Source: Spirochaetota bacterium
GTDB taxonomy: Bacteria; Spirochaetota; Spirochaetia; Treponematales; Treponemataceae
Direction of reading: 5' to 3'
Length of the DNA stretch: 64,000 bases
Assembly (NCBI GenBank): GCA_023393015.1
Contig: JAEWMY010000028.1
Coordinates: 30,073-94,072, forward strand
The translations under genes were made by a program, and so were the position numbers. This document shows positions 49,226 through 57,267 of this stretch, piece by piece. Under the pieces are notes generated by a model that ran no database searches, was not told the DNA's origin, and saw only the letters and a list, made by a program, of their open reading frames with translations. Position 1 is the stretch's first letter. The number at the start of each line of letters is the position of its first letter.

Positions 49226-51013
49226 CTAGTCGGACCGCTGCGAGAAAAAATAGACCGACGATGCCGCGAAGGAAAATCCGAGGCAAACGAGCATGAGGGC
49301 CATGGCCCGATCGGGCATGGCCGCGACGAAGGCGACGATCACGAGACCGGACAGGAACCTCACGACGCCGATCGCGACGAGCGAGAAAACCGGAAAAAGC
49401 GGCAGGGCGAGCGCCCACCAGGCCTTGAAAAGGACGCCCTTCCCGAGGCGATATTTCCAACCGGCCACCAACGCGAGAATCGAGACGATCAGCATGAGAA
49501 ACGGATCGGCGAGCCGCGCGAGCGCCTCCCTCAGATAGGTTTCGCGTTCGAAGCCGTATTTGCCGGCCCGGTCCGCGAACACGAAAAGATCGGCGAGGAT
49601 CATCGACGAGGAACCGCGATTGGCCGAAACGATCAGGTTGAAATCGCGATACGGCATGTCGAGCAGAAGGACGCTCGTGTCACGTTCGGGCGCGCTGCCC
49701 TCCAGAACCGCGGGCGCGACGCGTACGCCGGAGCGGTTCCTGTCCACGGAGCGAAGCAGCACTTGCGGCCGGGGATCGACTCCGTCGGGGGCGAAGGCGA
49801 ACATCTTGGCGTTCGGTACCCGCATGCGGTATTGCAGGCGGTTGGCGCGGTCGAACCGCGCGAGCTCCAGGTCGCGGAGGTACGCGACGTCGGTTCCGGA
49901 CGATCGCGTATACGTCACCCCCCGGACGAACACCGCGTCGGTTCCCCCGTCGGGACGGCGAAGCAAGAAGAAAAGATCGCGCGAGGACTCGAATAGCCTG
50001 AGGGTCTCTGTCTCGTCCATGAAGAAAAAGGACTCGAGCACGCCGCGGCGGGCGACCTCGAGGAAGCGGGCGATGTCCGGATCGCGTTTCCCGTCGTCCT
50101 TCGACTCGTCCTCGGAGTTCAAACCGAGAAACACGTAATAGGCGGTCAGGTAGTCGCCCGACTGTATTGCCAGGTATCCCTTTTGCTTGACGTCGAAAAG
50201 CCGCGCGTCGCCCCGCGCGCGAAGCGAGTCCGATCCCTCGGTAATCCGGTTCCACGCGTTCGAGGCCATTCTCTGCGCGGCTTCGCGATTCGGGTCGCCC
50301 GGTTTCGCCAAACGCGCGGCGAGCGTCGCGTAGTAGTGCGCGTTGTAAAAATCGAGGGCCTTTTCGGCCGCTACGGACCGGTTCATCGCCTCGACCACGG
50401 TCAACCCCGACGGGCTTCCCGCGACGAGGGGATCGATTTCGGCCGGCGGCGGCACGGAAGCCGACGCGTCCGCGCGGTCGGCCAGGCGCAGCTTGCATTC
50501 CTCTGATATCGTCAGGGCCTCGGGACTGTCCTTCCATATCTCCAGGGCCAATCCGGCGCGGAAGGCCGCTTCCCCCGGGTCTCCCCTCACGAGGGCCAGT
50601 CTCGAAACCGTCAGGTAGTCGCGATAGTCCTCGGAACGCGTTATCGCCGCCTCGCGTCGGGCGGCCATGACCGGCGACACCCCTTCGGCCATGAGCACGA
50701 ACGCGCCCAAGGCGATCAGGGTGATCCCGAAGGCTTCCTTGATCCAGTCAAGGAGGCTTTGCGACCAGCGGTCGACGCTCTCGTCGACGCGCGCGCCGAA
50801 CGACAGCGCGTAGCCGACCAGGATGCCGCTGATTTGGAGGGCGGGCATATACGAGGAAAAAAGGATGACCGCGGAGCGGATCTTGTACGACAAAACGAAC
50901 GGCGGGATGAGCGAGGAGACATCGGTTCGGGCGAAGGCGTAGGCGAAACACGCGGCGAGGCCGAGAAAATAGTGAACCATCAAGGACGGAACGACCCGCC
51001 TACGCCCGCTCAT
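49226..51013 (-). CDS. Large membrane protein of unknown function, multi-helix with central soluble domain
   Basis: A 595-residue protein I cannot assign. Helices: two or three in the first 120 residues (LMVHYFLGLAACFAYAFA, SAVILFSSYMPALQISGILVGYALSF, FGITLIALGAFVLMA), a central soluble region of about 360 residues, and three or four helices at the C-terminus (about 490-590). The soluble part has TPR-like helices (YRDYLTVSRLALVRGDPGEAAFRAGLALEIWKDSPEAL, ...AEKALDFYNAHYYATLAARLAKPGDP) and a beta-rich segment. Start at 51013 with GGAGG 7 nt before. It overlaps the preceding membrane gene by 14 bp. Confidence 0.8.
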   Translation of the reverse strand: MSGRRRVVPSLMVHYFLGLAACFAYAFARTDVSSLIPPFVLSYKIRSAVILFSSYMPALQISGILVGYALSFGARVDESVDRWSQSLLDWIKEAFGITLIALGAFVLMAEGVSPVMAARREAAITRSEDYRDYLTVSRLALVRGDPGEAAFRAGLALEIWKDSPEALTISEECKLRLADRADASASVPPPAEIDPLVAGSPSGLTVVEAMNRSVAAEKALDFYNAHYYATLAARLAKPGDPNREAAQRMASNAWNRITEGSDSLRARGDARLFDVKQKGYLAIQSGDYLTAYYVFLGLNSEDESKDDGKRDPDIARFLEVARRGVLESFFFMDETETLRLFESSRDLFFLLRRPDGGTDAVFVRGVTYTRSSGTDVAYLRDLELARFDRANRLQYRMRVPNAKMFAFAPDGVDPRPQVLLRSVDRNRSGVRVAPAVLEGSAPERDTSVLLLDMPYRDFNLIVSANRGSSSMILADLFVFADRAGKYGFERETYLREALARLADPFLMLIVSILALVAGWKYRLGKGVLFKAWWALALPLFPVFSLVAIGVVRFLSGLVIVAFVAAMPDRAMALMLVCLGFSFAASSVYFFSQRSD

Positions 51014-52028
51014 AAAAATCCTCCACGGAGGTGCCGGCCACACGTCTCTTGATCGCCACTACGAGCGCGATACAAAGCCCGGGGGCGATTATCGCGCCGT
51101 AGAGCGCCGCCGAGAGCAGGTCGTCCCGAAGCATCGCGGGGATACGGGGACGAACGAGACCGAAAGCGAAGCCTCCGGGCGCGACGTGGGAATACAACGA
51201 GATAAGCGCCGCAAAACCCGTCAGCAGGAACACGATGTTGAGCAACCGCCAGCCGGAGGCGAAACACAGGAGCCACAAGGCGAACACGGCGGCGAAAAAC
51301 GGGACGGACCCGACGAGCCATGCCGCGAAACCCGAGTTCATGGCGGCGCGAAAGCCGTTCATCACCGAGCGAACGGAGGCGCCAAAGGCGACGAGGGGAC
51401 GCGGCGGCGTGAACCAGCGCTCGACCAGCGGGTCGAGGCCGCCGGCGCGGGCGACGATCACGCGGTCGCCGAGGCGGACGCTGCCGTCTTCCCGGGAATA
51501 GTCGGCCCGCGGAACGACCGCCAGCGACTCGAACGGCGTGCCCTCGCCGCCCGGGACGAGGATAACCGGACCGACACTCGTCCCGTCGCCCCGCGCGTCG
51601 AGCCAAACGGCCTTCGCGCCGGTCGTGTCCGGTCGAATGAGCCCCGGAGAAAAGGCGCGTTCGCGCGCGGGGGCCAGGAGGGGCGGCCGGTCGAGACTCA
51701 GGCCCCGCTCCCGCGTCAGCTTGTTCACGAGCGGGATCAATACGACGACCGAAAAAAACACGAGAAGGATCACGAGCAAGAGGGAGAGTATCCGTACGGA
51801 AGGATGGCGCATGAGAAACACGAACACGCCGAGAAGGGACACCATGACGACAAACGGCAGATAATAGACCGCCCGCCAGGCAAAGGCGGAGAAAAAGGCC
51901 GTGTAGCCTCCGCTTACGAGAGCGGTAAAGTCGGGATACGAGGCGAGCGACGTAAAAAACGGGATTCCGCATCCCCAGAGGATGAGATTGAGGATAAACA
52001 CGTAGGGCACCATTAAGGTGTTTTTCAT
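51000..52028 (-). CDS. Membrane protein of unknown function, first gene of a two-gene unit
   Basis: A 342-residue protein with about six or seven hydrophobic segments: two near residues 5-25 and 40-60, two at 55-105, and three in the last 130 residues, with a soluble loop of about 120 residues between (about 110-220, VWLDARGDGTSVGPVILVPGGEGTPF). The layout resembles the LptF/LptG/YjgP permease type (N- and C-terminal helices around a soluble jellyroll), but I see no diagnostic motif and cannot assign it. Its end overlaps the following membrane gene by 14 bp. The upstream gap is AT-rich and may serve as an origin. Confidence 0.75.
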   Translation of the reverse strand: MKNTLMVPYVFILNLILWGCGIPFFTSLASYPDFTALVSGGYTAFFSAFAWRAVYYLPFVVMVSLLGVFVFLMRHPSVRILSLLLVILLVFFSVVVLIPLVNKLTRERGLSLDRPPLLAPARERAFSPGLIRPDTTGAKAVWLDARGDGTSVGPVILVPGGEGTPFESLAVVPRADYSREDGSVRLGDRVIVARAGGLDPLVERWFTPPRPLVAFGASVRSVMNGFRAAMNSGFAAWLVGSVPFFAAVFALWLLCFASGWRLLNIVFLLTGFAALISLYSHVAPGGFAFGLVRPRIPAMLRDDLLSAALYGAIIAPGLCIALVVAIKRRVAGTSVEDFYERA

Positions 52029-52080
52029 TTAAACCAGAGTACCATGGGCTATTCTCGATATCAAGAACTTTTCTATACTG

Positions 52081-52352
52081 TGCATAGAATTCCCGGCTGA
52101 GTAAACAAGTTTTCCACAGGTTTTCCAGCCTTTTTTTCTGCAGTATTCTGCATTTCGTTATCCAATAAGAAATTCAACCAGAAAGATACTCGGTGTATAC
52201 TTTATAACACTATATCTATTTCTTTATAATATAAAGACATACGCGATACGCTTAGAGTCGGGAGTGATGAGTTTCCGATAACTCTATCCTTTGTCGGGAA
52301 TTTCGTTCCGCGCGCGCCGTTATGGCCGTAAGTTATCCACAGTTTATACACA
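52081..52352. other. AT-rich gap with DnaA-box-like sequences, candidate replication origin or initiator-bound site
   Basis: The 394-bp gap between two minus-strand genes (52029-52422) is clearly AT-rich in an otherwise GC-rich window. DnaA-box-like 9-mers: TTATCCACA (52333-52341) and TTATACACA (52344-52352), both perfect to TTATNCACA and 2 bp apart; TTTTCCACA (52110-52118, 8 of 9); TGTGCATAG (52081-52089, 8 of 9, opposite strand); TTATCCAAT (52158-52166, weak). Between the clusters lies an A+T stretch (about 52195-52242) suited to unwinding. dnaA and dnaN are not adjacent, so the origin reading is tentative. Confidence 0.5.
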
Positions 52353-52360
52353 TTATGATG

Positions 52361-52388
52361 AAAAAAAAGCCGAACCCATGGGTTCGGC
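52361..52388 (-). terminator. Intrinsic terminator of the STAS gene
   Basis: On the minus strand, 9-bp stem GCCGAACCC/GGGTTCGGC (52369-52388, 2-nt centre) followed by eight T (52361-52368). It abuts the DnaA-box pair. Confidence 0.88.
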
Positions 52389-52422
52389 CATTTCATTTCA
52401 CTTTTCGCTCGCTCACGATACG

Positions 52423-52974
52423 TTACCCGAGGAATACCTGACCGTTATTGTCGATGGCAAGGATCGTCTTGCATTCCGAACAGCGAAACCGGCCGGCCTT
52501 CGTCGCCTTGAGTTTCTTGGAACAAATGGGGCAGGAAAAAATCTTCGGAAAGACCTCGGATTTCACCTCAACGCCGCTTGATTTGAAGAAGTCGATCGAA
52601 TCGGCGAGGGAATCCTTGATATTGAAGAACTGCGAGAATCCGAGTAACTGGAATACCTCATAGACTTTGGGTTGAATCTCGAGCAACACGACGTCTCCAC
52701 CCTTCGGCTTGACGGTCTTGAGAAAGGCGGTAAACGACCCGATACCGGTCGACGAGACGTAATTGAGGGCGCCGCAATTAAAAATAAGGCGCGTAAATCC
52801 GGCTTCTACGATTTTCGACACGCGTTTTTGGAAAAAACTGGAGTTATACGTGTCTATATACCCGTTCAGGAACAAAAGGATGCAACCTTCGATGTCATCA
52901 ATTTTTTCCAGGCGGATTTTTAAACTATCGTCTTTTTCCTCGTCAAATCCCGGAATTATGCTGTTATTGTTCAT
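52423..52974 (-). CDS. STAS-domain anti-sigma-antagonist-like protein with C-terminal zinc ribbon
   Basis: A 183-residue protein. Residues about 15-125 are a STAS domain (IEGCILLFLNGYIDTYNSSFF, then LIFNCGALNYVSSTGIGSFTAFLK, with the Ser-Ser-Thr-Gly site phosphorylated in SpoIIAA). Residues about 145-183 form a zinc ribbon with two Cys pairs (CPIC and CSEC). Expected to take part in a partner-switch with a serine kinase and phosphatase, none of which are adjacent. The gene is AT-richer than its neighbours. GGAGC precedes the ATG. Same-type fusions are known in spirochaetes. Confidence 0.88.
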   Translation of the reverse strand: MNNNSIIPGFDEEKDDSLKIRLEKIDDIEGCILLFLNGYIDTYNSSFFQKRVSKIVEAGFTRLIFNCGALNYVSSTGIGSFTAFLKTVKPKGGDVVLLEIQPKVYEVFQLLGFSQFFNIKDSLADSIDFFKSSGVEVKSEVFPKIFSCPICSKKLKATKAGRFRCSECKTILAIDNNGQVFLG

Positions 52975-53044
52975 ATAGCTCCTACCGCCTAGAGTATCGG
53001 CCTTTTCTCCAATATTTTTACTATAAACACAATAAAATACTTTG

Positions 53045-53740
53045 TCAAATGAACTGTGGAGTCCATCCCTTATCGAGAGGCAGAATTACCCCGTTAATAA
53101 CAGGATTGTTTAAGATTGCGAGGGCAACCTCGGCCACGTCACCGGGTTTCATCGGCACGCCGTCGGGGTTCCGCGCGGCGATATCGGCCAGACACGCGTC
53201 GTCCGCGTACTCCGTGGCGACAAAGCCGGGACACAGGGCGTTACAGGCAATCCCGGCTCCGGCATGCGCGCCCGCGACTGACTTTACGAGCGCGGAAATC
53301 CCCGTTTTCGCCGCGCCGTACGCCGCGTTCGTCCGAAAACCGCGGATCGACTCCGTCCTCGTGCCGCCGAAAAGGAGTATCCGTCCCCATCCGTTCCGGA
53401 GCATCCCGGGCAGTGCCGCCGAAACGAGCGCGCCGGGCAAGGCGAGATTCGCGTATACGACCGCCTCCCACTCCTCGGGGGTCGTTTGCTCGACCGGCTT
53501 TTGCAAGAACGGTCCCCAGGCGACGCATAGTATATCCGCCCCTTCCGCCAGCCCGCAGAGCGTGGCCAGGTTATCGCGCTTGTCAAGGGAACACTCGACG
53601 AGCGTGGCTCCCGGCACGGGATGCCGGCCCGCGACCGTGACCCTGGCTCCCTCCCCGACGAGAAGCCGGGAAACCGCCCCGCCGATGCCGCCGGTCCCGC
53701 CGACCACGAACGCCTTTTTGCCGCGAATTGCCGAGTTCAT
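53045..53740 (-). CDS. Short-chain dehydrogenase/reductase
   Basis: Classical SDR of 231 residues. NAD(P)-binding glycine motif VVGGTGGIGGAVSRL at the N-terminus; catalytic YGAAK (Tyr and Lys) in AAYGAAKTGISALVKSVA; the expected Ser position in LLFGGTRTE is Gly or Thr, so the catalytic triad is not canonical. The NNAG motif is also replaced by VAWGP. Substrate unknown. A TAGTAT -10 box ends 6 nt before the ATG, suggesting a leaderless transcript; its promoter overlaps that of divergent trmJ. Confidence 0.85.
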   Translation of the reverse strand: MNSAIRGKKAFVVGGTGGIGGAVSRLLVGEGARVTVAGRHPVPGATLVECSLDKRDNLATLCGLAEGADILCVAWGPFLQKPVEQTTPEEWEAVVYANLALPGALVSAALPGMLRNGWGRILLFGGTRTESIRGFRTNAAYGAAKTGISALVKSVAGAHAGAGIACNALCPGFVATEYADDACLADIAARNPDGVPMKPGDVAEVALAILNNPVINGVILPLDKGWTPQFI

Positions 53741-53764
53741 GGGGGCATACTACCCCGGGTCACC

Positions 53765-53793
53765 TTGACAGAACAAGCGGCAATCCGGAGAAT
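53765..53793 (+). promoter_or_regulatory. Promoter of the trmJ-like gene, leaderless type
   Basis: TTGACA (53765-53770), 17 bp, GAGAAT (53788-53793), then 6 nt to a GTG start at 53800. Confidence 0.6.
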
Positions 53794-53799
53794 CGCCCT

Positions 53800-54537
53800 G
53801 TGTTGCACATACCCTGCGCCGTCATCCTGTGTAGACCCGAAGAAAGCCGCAACGTCGGTTCCTGTTGCAGGGCGATGCTGAACATGGGACTGGACGACCT
53901 CCGAATCGTGGGCCGCAGGGAAGACCTCGACGAAACCCAGGTCAGGATTCTGGCGGTTCACGCGGGACGCGTATGGGAGACGGCGCGGTTTTTCGAGCCG
54001 ACCGCGGCGGGGCTTCGCGAGGCGATCGCCGATTGCACGCTCGCGGCGGGAACCACGAGACGTCTCGGACAAAAAAGGAAATCCTGGGGGATGACGCCGG
54101 CGCAGTTCTCCGCGCTCGCGAAGGGACACGGAAAGGGCATCGTCGGCGTCGTGTTCGGCAACGAGCGCACCGGCCTCACCGACGAGGAGCTCGACTGCTG
54201 CTCGCTCGCGGTCAACATACCGACGGGGAAGGAATTCCCCTCGCTTAACCTTTCGCACGCGGTTCAGCTGATGGCCTACGAGCTGTTCAAGGCCTTCGAC
54301 GAAAGAAAGCGCGGATACGAACCCGTAAGCCTCGAGCGGCTCGAAAAGCTGGCGGAATCCCTGTCGGAGGATATCGCGCGCGTCGGGCTCTACAAGCGAA
54401 CGGGCGCCGGCGAGAACGAACGCTTCCTGCGGGAGATACTTTCGCGAGCCGCGCTCTCCGAAGGCGAGGCCGCGAGGCTCGAGCGGCTGTTCCACCGCAT
54501 CGCCCACGTCAAAACAGGATCTCCCCGGGATAAATGA
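53800..54537 (+). CDS. TrmJ/SpoU-family RNA 2'-O-methyltransferase
   Basis: SPOUT-fold RNA methyltransferase of 245 residues with the TrmJ (tRNA Cm/Um32) layout: VILCRPEESRNVGSCCRAMLNMGLDDLRIV, then GIVGVVFGNERTGLTDEELDCCSLAVNIPT (motif 2) and FPSLNLSHAVQLMAYEL (motif 3, knot). A C-terminal helical extension follows, as in TrmJ. The start is placed at GTG 53800 because a promoter -10 ends 6 nt upstream and nothing before it matches the family. It converges on the sigma-54-activator-like gene, overlapping by 29 bp. Confidence 0.87.
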   Translation: MLHIPCAVILCRPEESRNVGSCCRAMLNMGLDDLRIVGRREDLDETQVRILAVHAGRVWETARFFEPTAAGLREAIADCTLAAGTTRRLGQKRKSWGMTPAQFSALAKGHGKGIVGVVFGNERTGLTDEELDCCSLAVNIPTGKEFPSLNLSHAVQLMAYELFKAFDERKRGYEPVSLERLEKLAESLSEDIARVGLYKRTGAGENERFLREILSRAALSEGEAARLERLFHRIAHVKTGSPRDK

Positions 54538-55651
54538 CGTCGCCCCGGGCGGCGTTCGCGGCCCGCGCGAGACAACTCCTCAGCTCCCTCACGTTTCCCT
54601 CCCACGGGTTCCCGCGGAGCTTCTCGATCGACGCGCGCGACAGCCGCTTGCGGTACCGCACGAGATGCTCGACGGCCAGAAGCTCTATATCCTCGACGCG
54701 CTCGCGAAGCGGCGGCACCTCGACGCGCAGGACGTTTATCCGGTAGAAGAGGTCGCTCCTGAACTGTCCCGATCGCGTCATGTACGGAAGGTCCTGGTTC
54801 GTGGCGCACACGAGCCGGAAGGAGACGGTCCGTGCCGACCGCGCGCCGACGCGACGCACCCGCCCGTCCTCGAGAACGCGAAGGAGCTTCGGTTGGACGG
54901 AGGGCGCGAGCGAGCCGATTTCGTCGAGGAACACCGTGCCTCCGTCCGCCGACTCGAATATGCCGGGCATGTCGACAGCGCCGGTGAAGCCCCCGCGCGC
55001 GCTCCCGAAAAGCTGGCTCTCCGCGAGCGACTCGGGAACGCAGCTGACGTTAAGCGCCTCGTAGCGTCCGCCCGAGACGGGGGAGTTGTCGTGAATCATC
55101 CTGGCGACGAGATCCTTGCCCGTCCCGGTGTCGCCCAGGATGAGAACCGGGTCGCGTGAACGCGCGACGCGGTAAACGCTTTCGAGGAGACGGCGGGCGG
55201 CGGGTCCGGAACCGATAAAGCCCGAGGCCGCGTCGCCGACGAGAGGCGGGCGGATCCAGTCGCGGGACGCGGGACGTCGCGAGGCGACGGCGCGCGCGAC
55301 GACCTCCCTGAGCCTTTCGAACTCGCACGGCAGAAGGACGTACTCGCGCACGCCGAAGCGCTCCGCCATCCTCGCGAAGGCGACGGATGATTCCCTCGTC
55401 ACGACCACGACGGGCGGGGCGTCCGGCCCGTCAGCGAGCGCGGAAAGGAGACGCGAGGCGTTGAGCCCGGGCGTCGCCGGGTCGATCAGGATGACGTCGT
55501 ACCCTTCCGAAACCGCCGCGTCGGGAAGCGAGCCGATGCCGCGAAGGCCGCTCTCCGGGGGGACCGTCGCGACAGACCAAAGGCCGCGGCTCATCGAGGA
55601 AACGTAACGGGCGTCTTCGGGCAACGAAGCGAGAAAAAGGACGTTCAGCAC
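54509..55651 (-). CDS. Sigma-54-dependent activator-like protein (receiver-like and AAA+ domains) without DNA-binding domain
   Basis: A 380-residue protein. Residues 1-130 look like a receiver (VILIDPATPG; the Asp of the usual site is present), and about 145-380 is a sigma-54-interaction AAA+ module: Walker A GDTGTGKD, GGTVFLDEIG as Walker B, RVGARSARTVSFRLVCATNQDL and FRSDLFYRINVLRVEVPPLRERVEDI. The sigma-54 contact loop GAFTGA reads GGFTGA here. The chain stops soon after the AAA+ lid (NPWEGNVRELRS) and lacks the usual Fis-type helix-turn-helix. It could act from solution or through a partner. Confidence 0.88.
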   Translation of the reverse strand: MLNVLFLASLPEDARYVSSMSRGLWSVATVPPESGLRGIGSLPDAAVSEGYDVILIDPATPGLNASRLLSALADGPDAPPVVVVTRESSVAFARMAERFGVREYVLLPCEFERLREVVARAVASRRPASRDWIRPPLVGDAASGFIGSGPAARRLLESVYRVARSRDPVLILGDTGTGKDLVARMIHDNSPVSGGRYEALNVSCVPESLAESQLFGSARGGFTGAVDMPGIFESADGGTVFLDEIGSLAPSVQPKLLRVLEDGRVRRVGARSARTVSFRLVCATNQDLPYMTRSGQFRSDLFYRINVLRVEVPPLRERVEDIELLAVEHLVRYRKRLSRASIEKLRGNPWEGNVRELRSCLARAANAARGDVIYPGEILF

Positions 55652-55699
55652 GGTACTTCCTTTCCGGATCGAGGGAACGGACGCGCGCGGAAGCAGGGG

Positions 55700-56437
55700 T
55701 TATCCCCGGAATAACCGGTAATGGATCAGGATGACGTTATACCACAAGTATTGGAATATCCGGAAAATTCTTAAGGGATTTCTCAGCACGAGAGGCAGAT
55801 ACTCATGGCCCCGCTCGAAGGTCTTTTCCGAAACCCGGCGCTTTCGTTCCGAGAAGATGTCGATAACGTCGGGATTCCAGATAACGAGGCCCGATCCGAT
55901 ACGCGAACGGTTCCGATGTATCCACTTTTGCCCGCCGGGGATGCCGTTTCCCACGATCACGAGCGAGGGATTCGCCTTCGCGATGGCGGTCAGGATGTTC
56001 CTCTCCATGCTCCGGTGGTAATGCCCGGCGAACCTGCCGACTATCCCGAGCTTGGGGAAGGTACTGCGAACGTTGCGCTCGGCTTGCAACAGGCTCCGGT
56101 GGTGCGAACCGAGAAGATACACCGACTTGAAATAGCGCTCGAGGACGCCGAGTACGGAGATTATGAAGGAGAACGGCTGGTACCGCGCGGGTACGCGCTT
56201 GTTCAGGAACCGCGCGCCTCTGATGAGGCTCTTCGAGGTGGGGATCACGAGGGCGGCCTGCGTGACCATCGAGCGGAACTCGCCGCGACGGCGCGCGCGA
56301 AGCACGTCCCAGAGGGACACGAGCATGATATGCTTCGTCTCGCCCGAGGCGAGCAGGTCGAGGACGGCGGACTCGAGGTCCTCCTCCGACACGATGTCCA
56401 GCGGAACCCTGAGAAACTCTATTCTTTCGATCGCCAC
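55700..56437 (-). CDS. WecG/TagA/CpsF-family glycosyltransferase with altered catalytic site
   Basis: A 245-residue GT26 member: YLLGSHHRSLLQAERNVRSTFPKLGIVGRFAGHYH, LVIVGNGIPGGQKWIHRNR and RNPLRIFRIFQYLWYNVILIHYRLFRG at the C-terminus, which membrane-tethers the enzyme. The family makes N-acetylmannosaminuronic-acid or ManNAc linkages on lipid-linked sugars. The catalytic Asp normally sits in a PDG motif; the equivalent here reads VIPTSKS, so Asp is missing. It is followed by 3' end overlap with rsmE (19 bp). Substrate unknown. Confidence 0.8.
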   Translation of the reverse strand: MAIERIEFLRVPLDIVSEEDLESAVLDLLASGETKHIMLVSLWDVLRARRRGEFRSMVTQAALVIPTSKSLIRGARFLNKRVPARYQPFSFIISVLGVLERYFKSVYLLGSHHRSLLQAERNVRSTFPKLGIVGRFAGHYHRSMERNILTAIAKANPSLVIVGNGIPGGQKWIHRNRSRIGSGLVIWNPDVIDIFSERKRRVSEKTFERGHEYLPLVLRNPLRIFRIFQYLWYNVILIHYRLFRG

Positions 56438-57267
56438 GATTCAATCTCCATCAACGCGTTCTGGACCGCCGCGATGGCGTAGAGCGCGCAGGTTTCCGCC
56501 CTGAGGACGTTGGTCGCGAAATGGACGCATTCGAACCCGGCCGCGACGAGGCCGTCGATCTCCCCGTCCGTCATGCCGCCCTCGGGACCGACGGCGAGCG
56601 CGACCGAACGGGCGCCCGATTCAAGATAGCGATGGAGGGTTTTTCGCGCAAGGGGGGCCTCGGTAAAAACGAGGGCGCGGTCGGCCGCCGGCCGGTCGGA
56701 GCGCGAACCGGTAACGTCGTCGGCTTGCGCGAATGAACCGGCGCGCGCGCGGAGCTCGGACCAGACGGCGCCGACCCCGGACGAGGGAACCGTGTCCAGC
56801 AACTCCGTAGCGACCGGCGAGCCGCTTTGCTGGCGCGCTTCGCGCACGATACGTTCCAACCGGCCGCCTCGCGCGTCTCCGGCCGAGAGCGCGACGCAAC
56901 GTTCGCCGGACACCGGCACGATCGCAGCGACGCCGGCCTCGGTCGCCTGACGGATCACGAGGTCCATCTTGGGGCCCTTGAGCCGCCACTGAAACAGCAC
57001 CATGAAGGGAAACCCCGGAGGAACGGCGACGAGCGGGGCGACGCCGCCCGTCCCGGCGCGCTCGTCGGCGGGACGCAACGTGATGGTCCTTGCGCGGCGG
57101 TCGAGGGAAGCCACGCGAAACGACCGCAGGCTTCCGTCGGGAAGCCTGCCTTCGACGGGATCGTCGGGGGAAAGTCGGAGTACGCCGGAAAGATACCGGT
57201 AATCGCCCCCGCACAGCACGACGGTGCCGTCGGGCGCGGGGTCTTTCGGCAGTATGAATTGCCTCAT
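56419..57267 (-). CDS. rsmE: 16S rRNA m3U1498 methyltransferase RsmE
   Basis: SPOUT methyltransferase of 282 residues. N-terminal PUA-like region (MRQFILP..., YRYLSGVLRLSPDDPVEGRLPDGSLRSFRV), then KGPKMDLVIRQATEAGVAAIVPV, the knot motif LAVGPEGGMTDGEIDGL and the C-terminal NVLRAETCALYAIAAVQ. All are family-typical. It overlaps ctpA-like upstream by 4 bp and the GT26 gene downstream by 19 bp. Confidence 0.94.
   Translation of the reverse strand: MRQFILPKDPAPDGTVVLCGGDYRYLSGVLRLSPDDPVEGRLPDGSLRSFRVASLDRRARTITLRPADERAGTGGVAPLVAVPPGFPFMVLFQWRLKGPKMDLVIRQATEAGVAAIVPVSGERCVALSAGDARGGRLERIVREARQQSGSPVATELLDTVPSSGVGAVWSELRARAGSFAQADDVTGSRSDRPAADRALVFTEAPLARKTLHRYLESGARSVALAVGPEGGMTDGEIDGLVAAGFECVHFATNVLRAETCALYAIAAVQNALMEIESWRSKE

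Noticed and set aside
52029..52422. A protein gene in the AT-rich gap
   Set aside because: The only sizeable frames (64 codons at 52202-52396 minus, 96 at 52291-52581 plus) lack ribosome sites and run over the terminator and STAS gene.
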